64,000 nucleotides of DNA from Oscillibacter valericigenes (GTDB lineage: Bacteria; Bacillota; Clostridia; Oscillospirales; Oscillospiraceae). Under the pieces are notes generated by a model. The model did not search any database and had not been told where the DNA came from. It saw nothing but the letters and a program-made list of their open reading frames with translations. The stretch's first letter is position 1, and each line of letters begins with the position of its first letter. The DNA is taken from the NCBI RefSeq assembly GCF_021531435.1, contig NZ_JAFBIS010000004.1:62001-126000 (forward strand), read 5' to 3'. Position numbers and translations under genes: made by a program. Shown one piece after another: positions 37,249 to 48,225 of this stretch.

Positions 37249-38406
37249 TTGCTTTTTAACCACATCATTGAAGACGCAGACCGTTGCGGCAATTTACTCT
37301 CCAGCAGCAGAACCCGTGCTGAACTGAGCCGAAAGACGATGAGCATGGCTCTGGGCGTTTCGGAAAGTACGATCAAAGCATGGGAAAACGGCCAAGGCTC
37401 TCCAACCCTGTACGGGATCCTTGAGTGGTTCCGAACGGTGGGCGAAAGCCCATTTCGTCCGATGCTGGATTTTTTCTGGCCGGATGTATTTGCAGGGCTT
37501 ACCGCAAAAAATACGGATGATGAGATTCGGGAAGCAGGCAGGTTTTATTTCGCAAAAGTAGCCGGGCCCAAAGAGATCCAGAAGCTCCATTACCTGATAT
37601 TCGGAAAACATGGCTCAGAGTGGTCCGGATTATTGGATATGGCCTGTGCGCACATCCACACAAGCCTGAACAGCCGTTACCGGGTGGCGGAGATCATCCA
37701 GGTATCCTATGAGATGAGCGCGGCCAATGGGCTGGCGCTGAAGCCCCCTGAGATCGAGGCGAACCGCCCGCTGCTTTTGTCGGCGATCGCCGCCGCGAAG
37801 GAGGCGTCCGTTTTTTCCGCGAAAAACGGATATGCGATCTGCTTCAGCAATACGGACACCTCCGCGATGCTGGCAAGGGCCAGAATGGATTCCGGCGCCA
37901 CACAGGAGGAACTGGCAAAGGCGCTTGGCAAGACCCAGCAGACCATTCAAAAATGGGAGACCAATTACAATCCGTCTTTTCTGGACGTGTGTACCTGGTT
38001 CCGTGTCTTGAACATGCCGGCATGGACTTATATCCACTGTATGCTGTATCCCGCGGAGCGGCTGACCTTTTTGGAGGGAGATGAGAAGCGCCGCCGGGAA
38101 GTGGTCGATCATCTCGCCTCGGCCGGCAGCGCCGAGCTGCGGAAACTGTTTTATCTGGTCGCCGGAACGCACGGTTCTAACTGGCTGGCTGTGCTGGAAA
38201 TGATGTTTGAGCATATCTGCTCGCCGCTGGCACAGCGGGTCATCTCCGCGCGCTCCGTGCTCATCGGCTATCAGCTGGAAAAGGGAAACCGGCAGTTATT
38301 GGAAACCGACCATATCATGCCGGATATTGAGAACCTGAACCGCTGTATCGCGCTGGGAACGGAAGCGGCGAAAAAAGGCCTGCCGGCCTATAAAATGACA
38401 GTTTGA
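37249..38406 (+). CDS. Tandem-duplicated helix-turn-helix protein
   Basis: 385 residues from TTG 37249, chosen for AAAGGAG at 37234-37240; a GTG at 37222 has no RBS. Two similar halves are visible. Half 1 has an XRE-type HTH (LSRKTMSMALGVSESTIKAW) and, later, KLHYLIFGKHGSEWSGLLDM. Half 2 has TQEELAKALGKTQQTIQKW and KLFYLVAGTHGSNWLAVLEM. Each half pairs an HTH with about 100 helical residues. The protein could bind DNA as a monomer with two HTHs. Divergent from the degenerate Spo0A gene with about 255 nt between starts, and lower in G+C than most neighbours. I do not recognise a named family. Confidence 0.8.
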   Translation: MLFNHIIEDADRCGNLLSSSRTRAELSRKTMSMALGVSESTIKAWENGQGSPTLYGILEWFRTVGESPFRPMLDFFWPDVFAGLTAKNTDDEIREAGRFYFAKVAGPKEIQKLHYLIFGKHGSEWSGLLDMACAHIHTSLNSRYRVAEIIQVSYEMSAANGLALKPPEIEANRPLLLSAIAAAKEASVFSAKNGYAICFSNTDTSAMLARARMDSGATQEELAKALGKTQQTIQKWETNYNPSFLDVCTWFRVLNMPAWTYIHCMLYPAERLTFLEGDEKRRREVVDHLASAGSAELRKLFYLVAGTHGSNWLAVLEMMFEHICSPLAQRVISARSVLIGYQLEKGNRQLLETDHIMPDIENLNRCIALGTEAAKKGLPAYKMTV

Positions 38407-38460
38407 GGCCGGCTTGTGGGAATATCAATGAAAAAATGCAGCTGTTTTACCCAGGCAGCA

Positions 38461-38501
38461 AAAAAGGACGCTCTGCGGATAACCGCAGAGCGTCCTCTTT
38501 T
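38461..38501. terminator. Bidirectional terminator between the HTH gene and ppdK
   Basis: A 14-bp perfect stem (AGGACGCTCTGCGG/CCGCAGAGCGTCCT) with A5 before and a T-rich run after. It ends both converging transcripts. Confidence 0.92.
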
Positions 38502-38518
38502 CTGTGAACAGCGGGAAA

Positions 38519-41146
<2,628 letters not shown>

Positions 41147-41236
41147 TTCGATTCCTCCGTATTTTTTGTCGCTGCCAAACGGCAGAAAAGCTATCAGAAA
41201 TTTTGCGCAAACGATTGCTAAAAAAGAACCGTTAAT

Positions 41237-41265
41237 ATTATAATAGGCAGATTCTTGAAAAACAA
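41237..41265 (-). promoter_or_regulatory. Promoter of ppdK
   Basis: On the minus strand TTGTTT at 41265-41260, a 17-nt spacer and a perfect TATAAT at 41242-41237, about 90 nt upstream of the ATG. Confidence 0.75.
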
Positions 41266-41352
41266 TGCATAAATACCATAATAAAGTCCTCAAAAAATGG
41301 AGCATTTTCACGAAACTATTGCGATTTTAACCAAAAAAATCAGAACTTTTTA

Positions 41353-41366
41353 CGCAAACGTTTTCA
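41353..41366. promoter_or_regulatory. cre-like operator upstream of ppdK
   Basis: CGCAAACGTTTTCA fits the CcpA/LacI-family cre pattern TGWAANCGNTNWCA at 12 of 14 positions. It is about 90 nt upstream of the ppdK -35. A related but poorer site lies at about 54220. Confidence 0.4.
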
Positions 41367-41384
41367 AGGGACCCGTGAGGGTAA

Positions 41385-41425
41385 AAAGGGGGGAGGGACC
41401 GGCTCGATGACCGGTCTCTCCCCTG
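41385..41425 (-). terminator. Terminator of the NSS transporter gene
   Basis: On the minus strand GGGGAG-A-GACCGG pairs with CCGGTC-C-CTCCCC around TCATCGAG, followed by CCTTTTT. It starts about 55 nt past the stop at 41482. Confidence 0.8.
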
Positions 41426-41481
41426 AAATGCGCGGTGTCCGCGCCATAGAGAAGGAGCCAAATACAGCATCCGAAGGGCGG

Positions 41482-42825
41482 TCAGCCGATGCCGCCGTTG
41501 ACGGCGCCCAGGATGAACACGGCGGCGGTGAGCACGCAGAAGAGGTACTTGTACAGGGGATAATACCACTTGCCGATGCGGTGCTTCCGGCCCACGGAGA
41601 CGGCGTCCTCCACCGCCTGCCTGCCCCAGACCCAGGCGAACATGATACCCGCCAGGGCAGCGCCCAGGGGACAGACGTAGATGGAGACGAAGTCCATCCA
41701 GGGAGAGACGATGCCCTGGATGCAGACGGAGACCACCACACCGATGAGGCCCACGATGGCAACTGATTTCAGGCGGCTGAGGTGCATGTGGTCCTGGAGG
41801 GCGGCGATGGGAGCCTCAAACAGGTTCACCAGGGAGGTGAGGCCCGCGAACAGCACCGCCACGAAGAACACGATCATCACGATCTGTCCGCCGGGCATGG
41901 ATTTGAACAGGTAGGGCAGGGAGATGAACATGAGGCCCGGGCCGCTCTCGGAGAGGATGGCGCCGGTGGTGGCCATGGCGGGGATGATGACCAGGGCGGC
42001 CAGCATGGCGGCGCAGGTATCGAACACTGCCACGGTGACGGCGGAGCTGACGGTGTCCTCCTTGTCGGAGAGATAGGAGCCGTAGATGATAGTGCCGTTG
42101 CCCGCCAGCGACAGGGAGAAGAAGGACTGGCCCAGGGCGTAGACGTACATCATGGGGTCTTTAAAAGCCTCGGGACGGATGGTGAACATCCACTGGTAGC
42201 CCGCTCCCGCGCCGGGCTGGAAGGCTACATAAATGGCAAGGCCGATGAACATGATGTAAAACAGGGGGATCATCACCTTGTTGGCCTTTTCAATGCCGGC
42301 GGCGATGCCCAGGTTCATAATGGCGAAGTTCACCGCCAGGGCGATGATGAGCCACAGGTTGTTGCCGAAGGCGGAGGCCATCTGCCCGAAGGCCGCGCCG
42401 AACTCGCCGGGCTCCACGGGCGCCAGCACGGAGCCGGTGAAGCTGCCGAAGGTGTACTTGAAGATCCAGCCCACCACCACGGAGTAGCCGATGGCCAGCA
42501 TCAGGGCGCCCAGCATGGGAATCGCGCCGATGACCTCCCCGGCGTGGCGCCTGCGCTCTCCCCGGGAGGCCATGGCCGTGCCGAAGGCGCCGATGGGACC
42601 GGAGCGGGCCGCCCGGCCGAAGCTCATCTCTCCGATGACCCCGGACAGGCCGATGAGAAGGTCGAAGACCAGGTAGACCAGCAGGAAGGAACCGCCGTAG
42701 GTCGCCATACGGTAGGGGAAGAGCCAGATATTGCCCATGCCCACGGCGGAGCCGATACAGGCAAGGACAAAGCCCAGTTTGCTGTTGAAACCGTCGCGTG
42801 TTTCCAGAGTCTCGTTTTTACCCAT
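41482..42825 (-). CDS. Neurotransmitter:sodium symporter (NSS/SNF) family transporter
   Basis: 447 residues with about eleven hydrophobic helices. The N-terminus has the NSS signature FVLACIGSAVGMGNIWLFPY (unwound helix 1, sodium and substrate site), then GGSFLLVYLVF. Bacterial members import amino acids such as tryptophan, tyrosine, leucine or alanine with Na+. Length is that of short bacterial homologues. ATG 42825 follows AAAGGAG. It stands alone with its own terminator. Tryptophan or other aromatic amino acids would fit the ior pathway, but substrate cannot be read. Confidence 0.9.
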   Translation of the reverse strand: MGKNETLETRDGFNSKLGFVLACIGSAVGMGNIWLFPYRMATYGGSFLLVYLVFDLLIGLSGVIGEMSFGRAARSGPIGAFGTAMASRGERRRHAGEVIGAIPMLGALMLAIGYSVVVGWIFKYTFGSFTGSVLAPVEPGEFGAAFGQMASAFGNNLWLIIALAVNFAIMNLGIAAGIEKANKVMIPLFYIMFIGLAIYVAFQPGAGAGYQWMFTIRPEAFKDPMMYVYALGQSFFSLSLAGNGTIIYGSYLSDKEDTVSSAVTVAVFDTCAAMLAALVIIPAMATTGAILSESGPGLMFISLPYLFKSMPGGQIVMIVFFVAVLFAGLTSLVNLFEAPIAALQDHMHLSRLKSVAIVGLIGVVVSVCIQGIVSPWMDFVSIYVCPLGAALAGIMFAWVWGRQAVEDAVSVGRKHRIGKWYYPLYKYLFCVLTAAVFILGAVNGGIG

Positions 42826-43036
42826 GGACCATGCACTCCTTTTTCAGATGGATTCAGCGGGGGCGGAAAAGCGGGCGTACCGCGTCCTGGCAGTATCAGA
42901 ATACCTTTTGCGGCGCAAAATATTGCCTGAAAAAAGGCGAGAAACCGGCGGCTTCCCGTCAAGAAACCGTTAGAAAAATGGGAAGGCGCGTCCGGGAGGG
43001 GACTGTATTTTTCGTATTCCTTTTTGAAAAAAACTG

Positions 43037-43045
43037 TGGTAAAAT
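43037..43045 (+). promoter_or_regulatory. Extended -10 promoter for holB
   Basis: TGGTAAAAT (TG-N-TAAAAT) at 43037-43045, about 30 nt before ATG 43075, with a T-rich but non-consensus -35. Divergent from the NSS gene. Confidence 0.5.
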
Positions 43046-43074
43046 CAAAAGAACTGCTGGAAGGGAGGCATACC

Positions 43075-43929
43075 ATGGCTGTGCTGGAAGAGCTGAAAAA
43101 GGACCCGGCGGCGGCCCGCATCCGGGAGGCGGCCGGACGGGGGACCCTGTCCCACGCGCTGCTGTTCACCGGCGGCGGCGACAAAACGGGGCTTGCCCGC
43201 TACGCGGCGGCGGCCATGGAATGCATGGCGGCGCAGGGACAGCCCTGCGGCGTGTGCCCCGCCTGCCGGAAGGTGCTGGAGGACATCCACCCCGATGTCA
43301 TCACCGTCCGGGACCCGGAGCACAAGAACATCGCCGTGGATGTGGTGCGCGCCATCCGGTCTGACGCCTACATCCGTCCCAACGAGGGACAGCGGAAGGT
43401 GTACATCTTCCCGGACTGCGCCCTGCTGACGGAGCAGGACCAGAATGTCCTTTTAAAGATCGTGGAGGAGGGTCCGCCCTACGCGGCGTTCCTGTTCTGC
43501 GCGGAAAACCCCAGCCAGGTGCTCCGGACGCTGCGCTCCCGCTGCGTGGAGATCAAGCTCCGGCCCGGCAGCGAAGAGGACGGGGAGCCGTCCGAGGCGG
43601 CGGAGGCGCTGTGCCGGGCCATCGGCAGCCGCCGGCGGGGCGCCGTGGCGGAGCTGGCGGTGCGGCTGGAGAAGAAAAAGCTGGACCGGGAGGCGCTCTC
43701 CGCCATGCTGGAGCGGAGCCGGGCGGCGTTCGCGGCGGCCCTCCTGCTGCTTTACGGTCAGGAGCCGGGGGAAATGGAAATCGCGCCATTTCTTGCGAAA
43801 AACTTGACAAAATCCCAAATCATGTCCACAATAGAACTATTACAGAAGTATCATGGGGAGTGCGCCTACAACGTCGGCCCCGGCCATGTGCTGGGCGCCC
43901 TCGCCGCTGAATTGGAGGGTATCCTTTGA
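43075..43929 (+). CDS. holB: DNA polymerase III delta' subunit
   Basis: 284 residues from ATG 43075 with AAGGGAGG at 43061-43068. Clamp-loader AAA fold: ALLFTGGGDKTGLARYAAAA is a Walker-A-like but degenerate loop, as expected for delta'. The zinc module is CGVCPACRKVLEDIHPD. Later, KIVEEGPPYAAFLFCAENP and LRSRCVEIKLRPG match the family. It helps load the sliding clamp onto DNA. The TGA overlaps the TTG start of ricT, the usual holB-yaaT order in Firmicutes; tmk is not adjacent here. Confidence 0.92.
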   Translation: MAVLEELKKDPAAARIREAAGRGTLSHALLFTGGGDKTGLARYAAAAMECMAAQGQPCGVCPACRKVLEDIHPDVITVRDPEHKNIAVDVVRAIRSDAYIRPNEGQRKVYIFPDCALLTEQDQNVLLKIVEEGPPYAAFLFCAENPSQVLRTLRSRCVEIKLRPGSEEDGEPSEAAEALCRAIGSRRRGAVAELAVRLEKKKLDREALSAMLERSRAAFAAALLLLYGQEPGEMEIAPFLAKNLTKSQIMSTIELLQKYHGECAYNVGPGHVLGALAAELEGIL

Positions 43930-45182
43930 CGGAAGTGATCAGCGTCCGCTTTCGGGGCGGATGTAAAAACTATTATTTTGACCCCAAGGGCCTGCGGGTG
44001 AAAATGGGGGACCAGGTGGTGGTGGAGACCGCCCAGGGCCCCGAGTTCGCCACCTGCACCGAAGGGAACCACGATGTGGAGGACTCCGCCATCGTGAGCC
44101 CGCTGTGCGCCGTGCTGCGCATGGCCACCGAGAATGACCGCCGGGTGGTGGAGTACAACAAGAAAAAAGAGAGCGAGGCCTTTGACATCTGCGAGAAGAA
44201 GATCGCGGACCACGGCCTGGAGATGAAGCTGGTGAACGTCTCCGCCAGCTTCGACGGCAACAAGATCATCTTTTACTTTACCGCCGACGGGCGGGTGGAC
44301 TTCCGGGAGCTGGTCCGGGACCTGGCCTCCGTGTTCCGGGCCCGCATCGAGCTGCGGCAGATCGGCGTCCGGGACGAGGCCAAAATGGTAGGCGGCCTGG
44401 GCATCTGCGGCCGGCCCTTCTGCTGTTCCCAGTTCCTGGACAGCTTCCTGCCGGTGTCTATCAAGATGGCAAAGACCCAGAACCTGAGCCTGAACCCCAC
44501 CAAAATTTCCGGCACCTGCGGGCGGCTGATGTGCTGCCTGAAATACGAGCAGAACGCCTATGAGGACGCCGCCAAGCGGATGCCCAAGGTGGAGAGCTTC
44601 GTCCAGACTCCCGACGGCCCCGGCAATGTCAAGAGCGTGGATCTGCTGCGGGAGACCGTCAAGGTCAGCCTGGACAGCGCCCCGGAGCCGCTCAAGACGT
44701 ACCGCGGCTGTGAGATCTGCATTCTCCGCAACGGCAAGGGCAGCCGGGAGGGCATCGAGATCCCCGAACGTCCCGCCCGGTATGTGGACGAGCATGAGGA
44801 TGAAGCCTTTGAGATGACGCCGGTCCTCTCCACCCCGTTCTATATGGACCCCAAACTGGAGGAAGCGCCTGTCCGGGAGAAGATGAGCGAGGAGAGCGGC
44901 GACGGCAAGCCCCGCCGCCGGCACCGGGGCGGACGCCGGGGCCGCGGCAAGAGCGGCGCCGCCAAGAGCGGCGAGCAGCAGCCTGCCGAGCAGGAGAAGC
45001 AGGAGAAGCCCCGGCCGCCCAAGCAGCAGCCCAGGCAGCCCCAGCAGCCCAAGACGGAGAAAAAGGAGCCCGCCGAGGGCGGCGACGGCGGAGAGGCAAA
45101 ACGCCGCCGCAGGCCCCATCACCGGGGCGGACGCCGCCGGAACAAGAGCGGCGAGGGCGGCAGCGCCCCCAAGACTGAATAA
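43926..45182 (+). CDS. ricT: RicT (YaaT/PSP1) protein with long basic tail
   Basis: 418 residues starting at TTG 43926, overlapping the holB stop, with GGAGGG upstream. The PSP1 core (residues about 1-270) contains the Fe-S cysteines CGRPFCCSQF and GTCGRLMCCLKYEQNAYED. RicT, with RicA and RicF in B. subtilis, aids mRNA maturation by RNase Y and affects sporulation and competence. Residues about 320-418 form an added low-complexity tail with RGG-type clusters (RRRHRGGRRGRGKSG, HHRGGRRRNKSG) and Pro/Gln/Glu-rich stretches, likely RNA-binding; typical family members are near 275 residues. Confidence 0.92.
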   Translation: MTEVISVRFRGGCKNYYFDPKGLRVKMGDQVVVETAQGPEFATCTEGNHDVEDSAIVSPLCAVLRMATENDRRVVEYNKKKESEAFDICEKKIADHGLEMKLVNVSASFDGNKIIFYFTADGRVDFRELVRDLASVFRARIELRQIGVRDEAKMVGGLGICGRPFCCSQFLDSFLPVSIKMAKTQNLSLNPTKISGTCGRLMCCLKYEQNAYEDAAKRMPKVESFVQTPDGPGNVKSVDLLRETVKVSLDSAPEPLKTYRGCEICILRNGKGSREGIEIPERPARYVDEHEDEAFEMTPVLSTPFYMDPKLEEAPVREKMSEESGDGKPRRRHRGGRRGRGKSGAAKSGEQQPAEQEKQEKPRPPKQQPRQPQQPKTEKKEPAEGGDGGEAKRRRRPHHRGGRRRNKSGEGGSAPKTE

Positions 45183-45188
45183 AGGAGA

Positions 45189-45227
45189 AAAGACCCGCCG
45201 TCCGCATTGCGGGCGGCGGGCGTTCTT
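45189..45227 (+). terminator. Terminator after ricT
   Basis: CCCGCCGTCCGC pairs with GCGGGCGGCGGG (45194-45220, one mismatch and wobble), followed by CGTTCTTT. It starts about 10 nt after the stop. Confidence 0.65.
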
Positions 45228-45244
45228 TCGGAAAGGACGATACC

Positions 45245-46093
45245 ATGGGAAGATTCGACGGTGTTTTGCTGGCAAGCGATTTTGATAATACTTTAATTTA
45301 TACGGAAGATGCCCTGCGTTCCGACGAACCTGTGCCGCCGCTGTCCCGGGAGAACCGGGAGGCCCTGGAGTGGTTCATGGCGGAGGGCGGCCGGTTCGCC
45401 ATCGCCACCGGGCGGGCGCTGGCGGCGCTTGTCAAGTATGTGGACCAGGTGCCCATGAATGCCCCCGGCGTGGTTTGCAACGGCGCGGCGCTGTACGATT
45501 TCGCCAGGGGCGAATACCTGGAGATGGCGATGCTGGACGGAGACGTCCGGGAGCGGGGCCAGGCGGTGCTGGAGAAATTTCCCTCGGCGGCGGTGGAGGC
45601 GTACCATATCGACAATGTCATCCACGCCGTCCACCCCAACGCCATCACCCGCCAGCATGAGCATCTGACGAAAGTGGCGGTGGAGGAAAGACCGTCTCTG
45701 CCGGAGGTGCCCCTGCCCCTGGGCAAGCTGCTGTTTGAGGACGACCATGCCGTTTTGGAGGAGATCAAGCGCTTTTTGACGGAACAGGGCTGGAGTGGGG
45801 ACTATGAGCTGATCTTCTCCGGCCAGACCCTCCTGGAACTGACGGCCAGGGGCGCCAACAAGGGCGGTATGGTGCGCCGTCTGGCGGCCCGGCTGGGAAT
45901 TCCCATGAAGCACGTCTACTGCGTGGGCGACGAGGCCAACGACATTCCCATGCTCACCGCGGCGGCGGAGGGCTTCGCCCCCGCCAACTGCGTCTCCCTC
46001 GTCCGGGACTGCGGGGCCACCATCGTGGCTGACGCCCGGGAGAGCGCGCTGGCGGATGTGGTCCGGCGGCTGGCGGAGAAATACCCCGGATGA
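45245..46093 (+). CDS. Cof-type HAD phosphatase
   Basis: 282 residues. HAD motif I LLASDFDNTLIYTED, motif II FAIATGRALAALVKYV, then a C2-type cap, a GANKGGMVRRLAARLG Lys loop and motif IV VYCVGDEANDIPMLTAA. This is the Cof/SupH-like subfamily of sugar-phosphate or nucleotide-related phosphatases. Substrate unknown. GAAAGGACG precedes ATG 45245. It lies between two terminators and is probably monocistronic or partly read from ricT. Confidence 0.88.
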   Translation: MGRFDGVLLASDFDNTLIYTEDALRSDEPVPPLSRENREALEWFMAEGGRFAIATGRALAALVKYVDQVPMNAPGVVCNGAALYDFARGEYLEMAMLDGDVRERGQAVLEKFPSAAVEAYHIDNVIHAVHPNAITRQHEHLTKVAVEERPSLPEVPLPLGKLLFEDDHAVLEEIKRFLTEQGWSGDYELIFSGQTLLELTARGANKGGMVRRLAARLGIPMKHVYCVGDEANDIPMLTAAAEGFAPANCVSLVRDCGATIVADARESALADVVRRLAEKYPG

Positions 46094-46123
46094 AGCGCGG
46101 GCGCATGGCGGAAAACATTCGGC

Positions 46124-46160
46124 GAAAAACCGGCACAGGACCTGTGCCGGTTTTACTTTT
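46124..46160 (+). terminator. Terminator after the Cof-type gene
   Basis: AAAACCGGCACAGG pairs with CCTGTGCCGGTTTT (46127-46154), followed by a T-rich run. Confidence 0.9.
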
Positions 46161-46216
46161 GCGCGGCAGCCGGAGGAAACGGCGCCCCGGTTTGAAAGAA
46201 AATTTTGAAGATCCTC

Positions 46217-46261
46217 TTGACAAATGCGGAAGATGTGATATTGTATTACTTGCATAATACA
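46217..46261 (+). promoter_or_regulatory. Promoter and operator of the GntR/ABC unit
   Basis: TTGACA at 46217-46222, a 16-nt spacer, and TATTGT at 46239-46244. A perfect inverted repeat TGTATTA-N6-TAATACA covers 46242-46261, overlapping the -10 and likely start site. This is where an autoregulating YtrA-type repressor would bind. Confidence 0.7.
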
Positions 46262-46284
46262 ACAACACACAACGGAGGCGTGAC

Positions 46285-46677
46285 ATGAAGTGGCAGTTTT
46301 CCAATGATGCTCCCATCTACACCCAGCTGATCGAGCAGATCAAGGTGGGCATTGTGGTGGGCGCGTTTCCGCCGGGAGAGCGGCTGCCATCGGTGCGGGA
46401 CCTGGCGACGGAGGCCGGGGTCAATCCCAACACCATGCAGCGGGCTTTGGCGGAGCTGGAGCGGGACGGACTGGTGTTCAGCCAGCGGACCGCCGGCAGA
46501 TTTGTGACGGAGGACAAGACGATGATCGAACAGGCAAAACGCGGGCTGGCCGAACGTCATATCAAAACGTTCCTGGAGGCCATGATCCGGCTGGGCTACC
46601 GGCCGGAGGAGATCGTGTCCCTGCTGCGGCAGGAGACTGGTGAGGAGGGAAGCGCAAATGGCGGTTCTGGAATGTAA
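46285..46677 (+). CDS. GntR-family regulator, YtrA subfamily
   Basis: 130 residues. A GntR winged helix (APIYTQLIEQIKVGIVVGAF, then LPSVRDLATEAGVNPNTMQRA and GLVFSQRTAGRFV) is followed by only about 45 helical residues, the short dimerisation tail of the YtrA group. Such repressors control an adjacent ABC transporter. It overlaps the next gene by 20 nt. The palindrome over its promoter supports autoregulation. Confidence 0.92.
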   Translation: MKWQFSNDAPIYTQLIEQIKVGIVVGAFPPGERLPSVRDLATEAGVNPNTMQRALAELERDGLVFSQRTAGRFVTEDKTMIEQAKRGLAERHIKTFLEAMIRLGYRPEEIVSLLRQETGEEGSANGGSGM

Positions 46678-47353
46678 GGCACTGACGAAAAATTACGGGC
46701 ATCTGGCGGCCCTGGACGGCGTGGACTTCGCCATTGAGCCGGGCCGCATTGTCGGCCTGCTGGGGCCCAACGGCAGCGGCAAGACCACCCTTATCAAATT
46801 GGCAAATGGCCTGCTGACGCCCACCAGCGGCGACATCCTGGTGTGTGGCATGGCGCCGGGAAAGGAGACCCACGCCCTCGTCAGCTACCTGCCGGAGCGG
46901 ACCTCTATCCCCACCTGGATGACTACCACCCAGCTTCTGGACTTCTATCAGGATTTCTACGCCGATTTTCGCCGGGACGCGGCGGAGGAGATGCTGCAGC
47001 ATCTGAATATCCAGCCCAGGCAGCACATCAAGCAGATGAGCAAGGGCACCCGGGAGAAGGTGCAGCTCATTATGGTCATGAGCCGGGCGGCGAAGCTGTA
47101 CCTGCTGGATGAGCCCATCGGCGGCGTGGACCCCGCCACCCGGGACTACATCCTGTCCACCATCATCGGCAACTACAACCCCGAGGCGGCGGTGGTCATC
47201 TCCACCCACCTCATTTCCGATGTGGAAAAGGTGTTGGACGACGTCATCTTTATCAATCAGGGCCGCGTCATGCTCCAGTCCTCCGTGGACCAGATCCGGG
47301 AGGAGAAGGGCATGAGCGTTGACGAGCTGTTCCGGGAGGTGTTCAAATGCTGA
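46658..47353 (+). CDS. ABC transporter ATP-binding protein (YtrB-like)
   Basis: 231 residues from ATG 46658 with GAGGAGGG upstream. Walker A GLLGPNGSGKTTLIKL, a Q-loop in TTTQLLDFYQDFY, a non-canonical signature MSKGTREKVQLIM in place of LSGGQ (usual in this subfamily), Walker B KLYLLDEPIGGVDP and the switch His in ISTHLISDV. It powers the membrane protein encoded next, whose ATG overlaps this stop. Members of YtrA-controlled clusters respond to cell-wall antibiotics in B. subtilis; the inducer here is unknown. Confidence 0.92.
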   Translation: MAVLECKALTKNYGHLAALDGVDFAIEPGRIVGLLGPNGSGKTTLIKLANGLLTPTSGDILVCGMAPGKETHALVSYLPERTSIPTWMTTTQLLDFYQDFYADFRRDAAEEMLQHLNIQPRQHIKQMSKGTREKVQLIMVMSRAAKLYLLDEPIGGVDPATRDYILSTIIGNYNPEAAVVISTHLISDVEKVLDDVIFINQGRVMLQSSVDQIREEKGMSVDELFREVFKC

Positions 47354-48159
47354 GAAAGCTCTTAAAGCACGAATTTCGTGCCACGGGCCGCATCATGCTG
47401 CCGCTGTATCTGATTTTGCTGGCTACCGCCATCGGCGCCAATTTCTCCACCCGGGGCCTGCTGGAGACGGACCTGAAGGTGCTGGACCTTCTGGGCGGCC
47501 TGCTGGTCATGGCCTTTGCCGTCGCCATTATCGCTGTCTGCGTCATGAGCATGGTGGTGATGGTCCAGCGGTTCTATAAAAATCTGCTCCAGGATGAGGG
47601 CTATGTGATGATGACTCTGCCTGTCTCCGTCCACCAGCAGGTGTGGAGCAAGCTCATCGTCTCCGCCGTCTGGTTCGCCCTGACCATCGTCATGGTGTGC
47701 CTGGCCGGATTGATCATGGCCTTTGACATCGACATTCTGGAGGGCATCGGTGAGGTTTTCCACGAGATTTTCCAGCATGTCACCGCCTACTACGCTCTGA
47801 ACGGCACCGCCATCGCGGCGGAGTTCCTGGTGGTGTGCTTCCTGGGCTGCTGCGCCATGTGCCTGCATTTCTACACCGCCCTGGCCATCGGCCACAGCTT
47901 TTCCGGCCACAAGATGGCCTGGTCCGTGGCCTGGTACTTCATTATCCAGTTCGCGGTGCAGTTCGTGGGCGGTATGCTGGTCACCCTGCTGGATGAATCC
48001 TGGCTCCACCACCTGCTGCTGGGCTGGACGGACAACATCTCCGGCATGGCTGCTGTACATTTCGGGATGTGCGTACTCATCGTGGGTGAGCTGGTCTACG
48101 CCGCAATTTTCTATTTCTTAACAACTTATTTCTTGAAGCGCCGCCTGAACCTGGAGTAA
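47347..48159 (+). CDS. ABC transporter membrane protein
   Basis: 270 residues with six hydrophobic segments and a short basic N-terminus (MLRKLLKHEFRATGRIMLP). It resembles ABC-2-type permease subunits of the YtrC/YtrD type. FYKNLLQDEGYVMMTLPVS is a conserved feature in this group. ATG 47347 overlaps the stop of the ATPase, so both are co-translated. A single permease gene suggests a homodimer. Substrate unknown. Confidence 0.82.
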   Translation: MLRKLLKHEFRATGRIMLPLYLILLATAIGANFSTRGLLETDLKVLDLLGGLLVMAFAVAIIAVCVMSMVVMVQRFYKNLLQDEGYVMMTLPVSVHQQVWSKLIVSAVWFALTIVMVCLAGLIMAFDIDILEGIGEVFHEIFQHVTAYYALNGTAIAAEFLVVCFLGCCAMCLHFYTALAIGHSFSGHKMAWSVAWYFIIQFAVQFVGGMLVTLLDESWLHHLLLGWTDNISGMAAVHFGMCVLIVGELVYAAIFYFLTTYFLKRRLNLE

Positions 48160-48225
48160 ACTGTCCATAACGCCGCTGCGGTCTCCGGGGCTGCCGGAGG
48201 CCGTGGCCCACGTTTGGAGGAACGT

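Larger units (their letters stand above)
41147..41481. other. Intergenic region between ppdK and the NSS transporter
   Basis: It holds the ppdK promoter (minus, 41237-41265), a cre-like palindrome at 41353-41366 (12 of 14 consensus positions, my count) and the terminator of the NSS gene at 41385-41425. Nothing else gene-like is seen. Confidence 0.6.
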
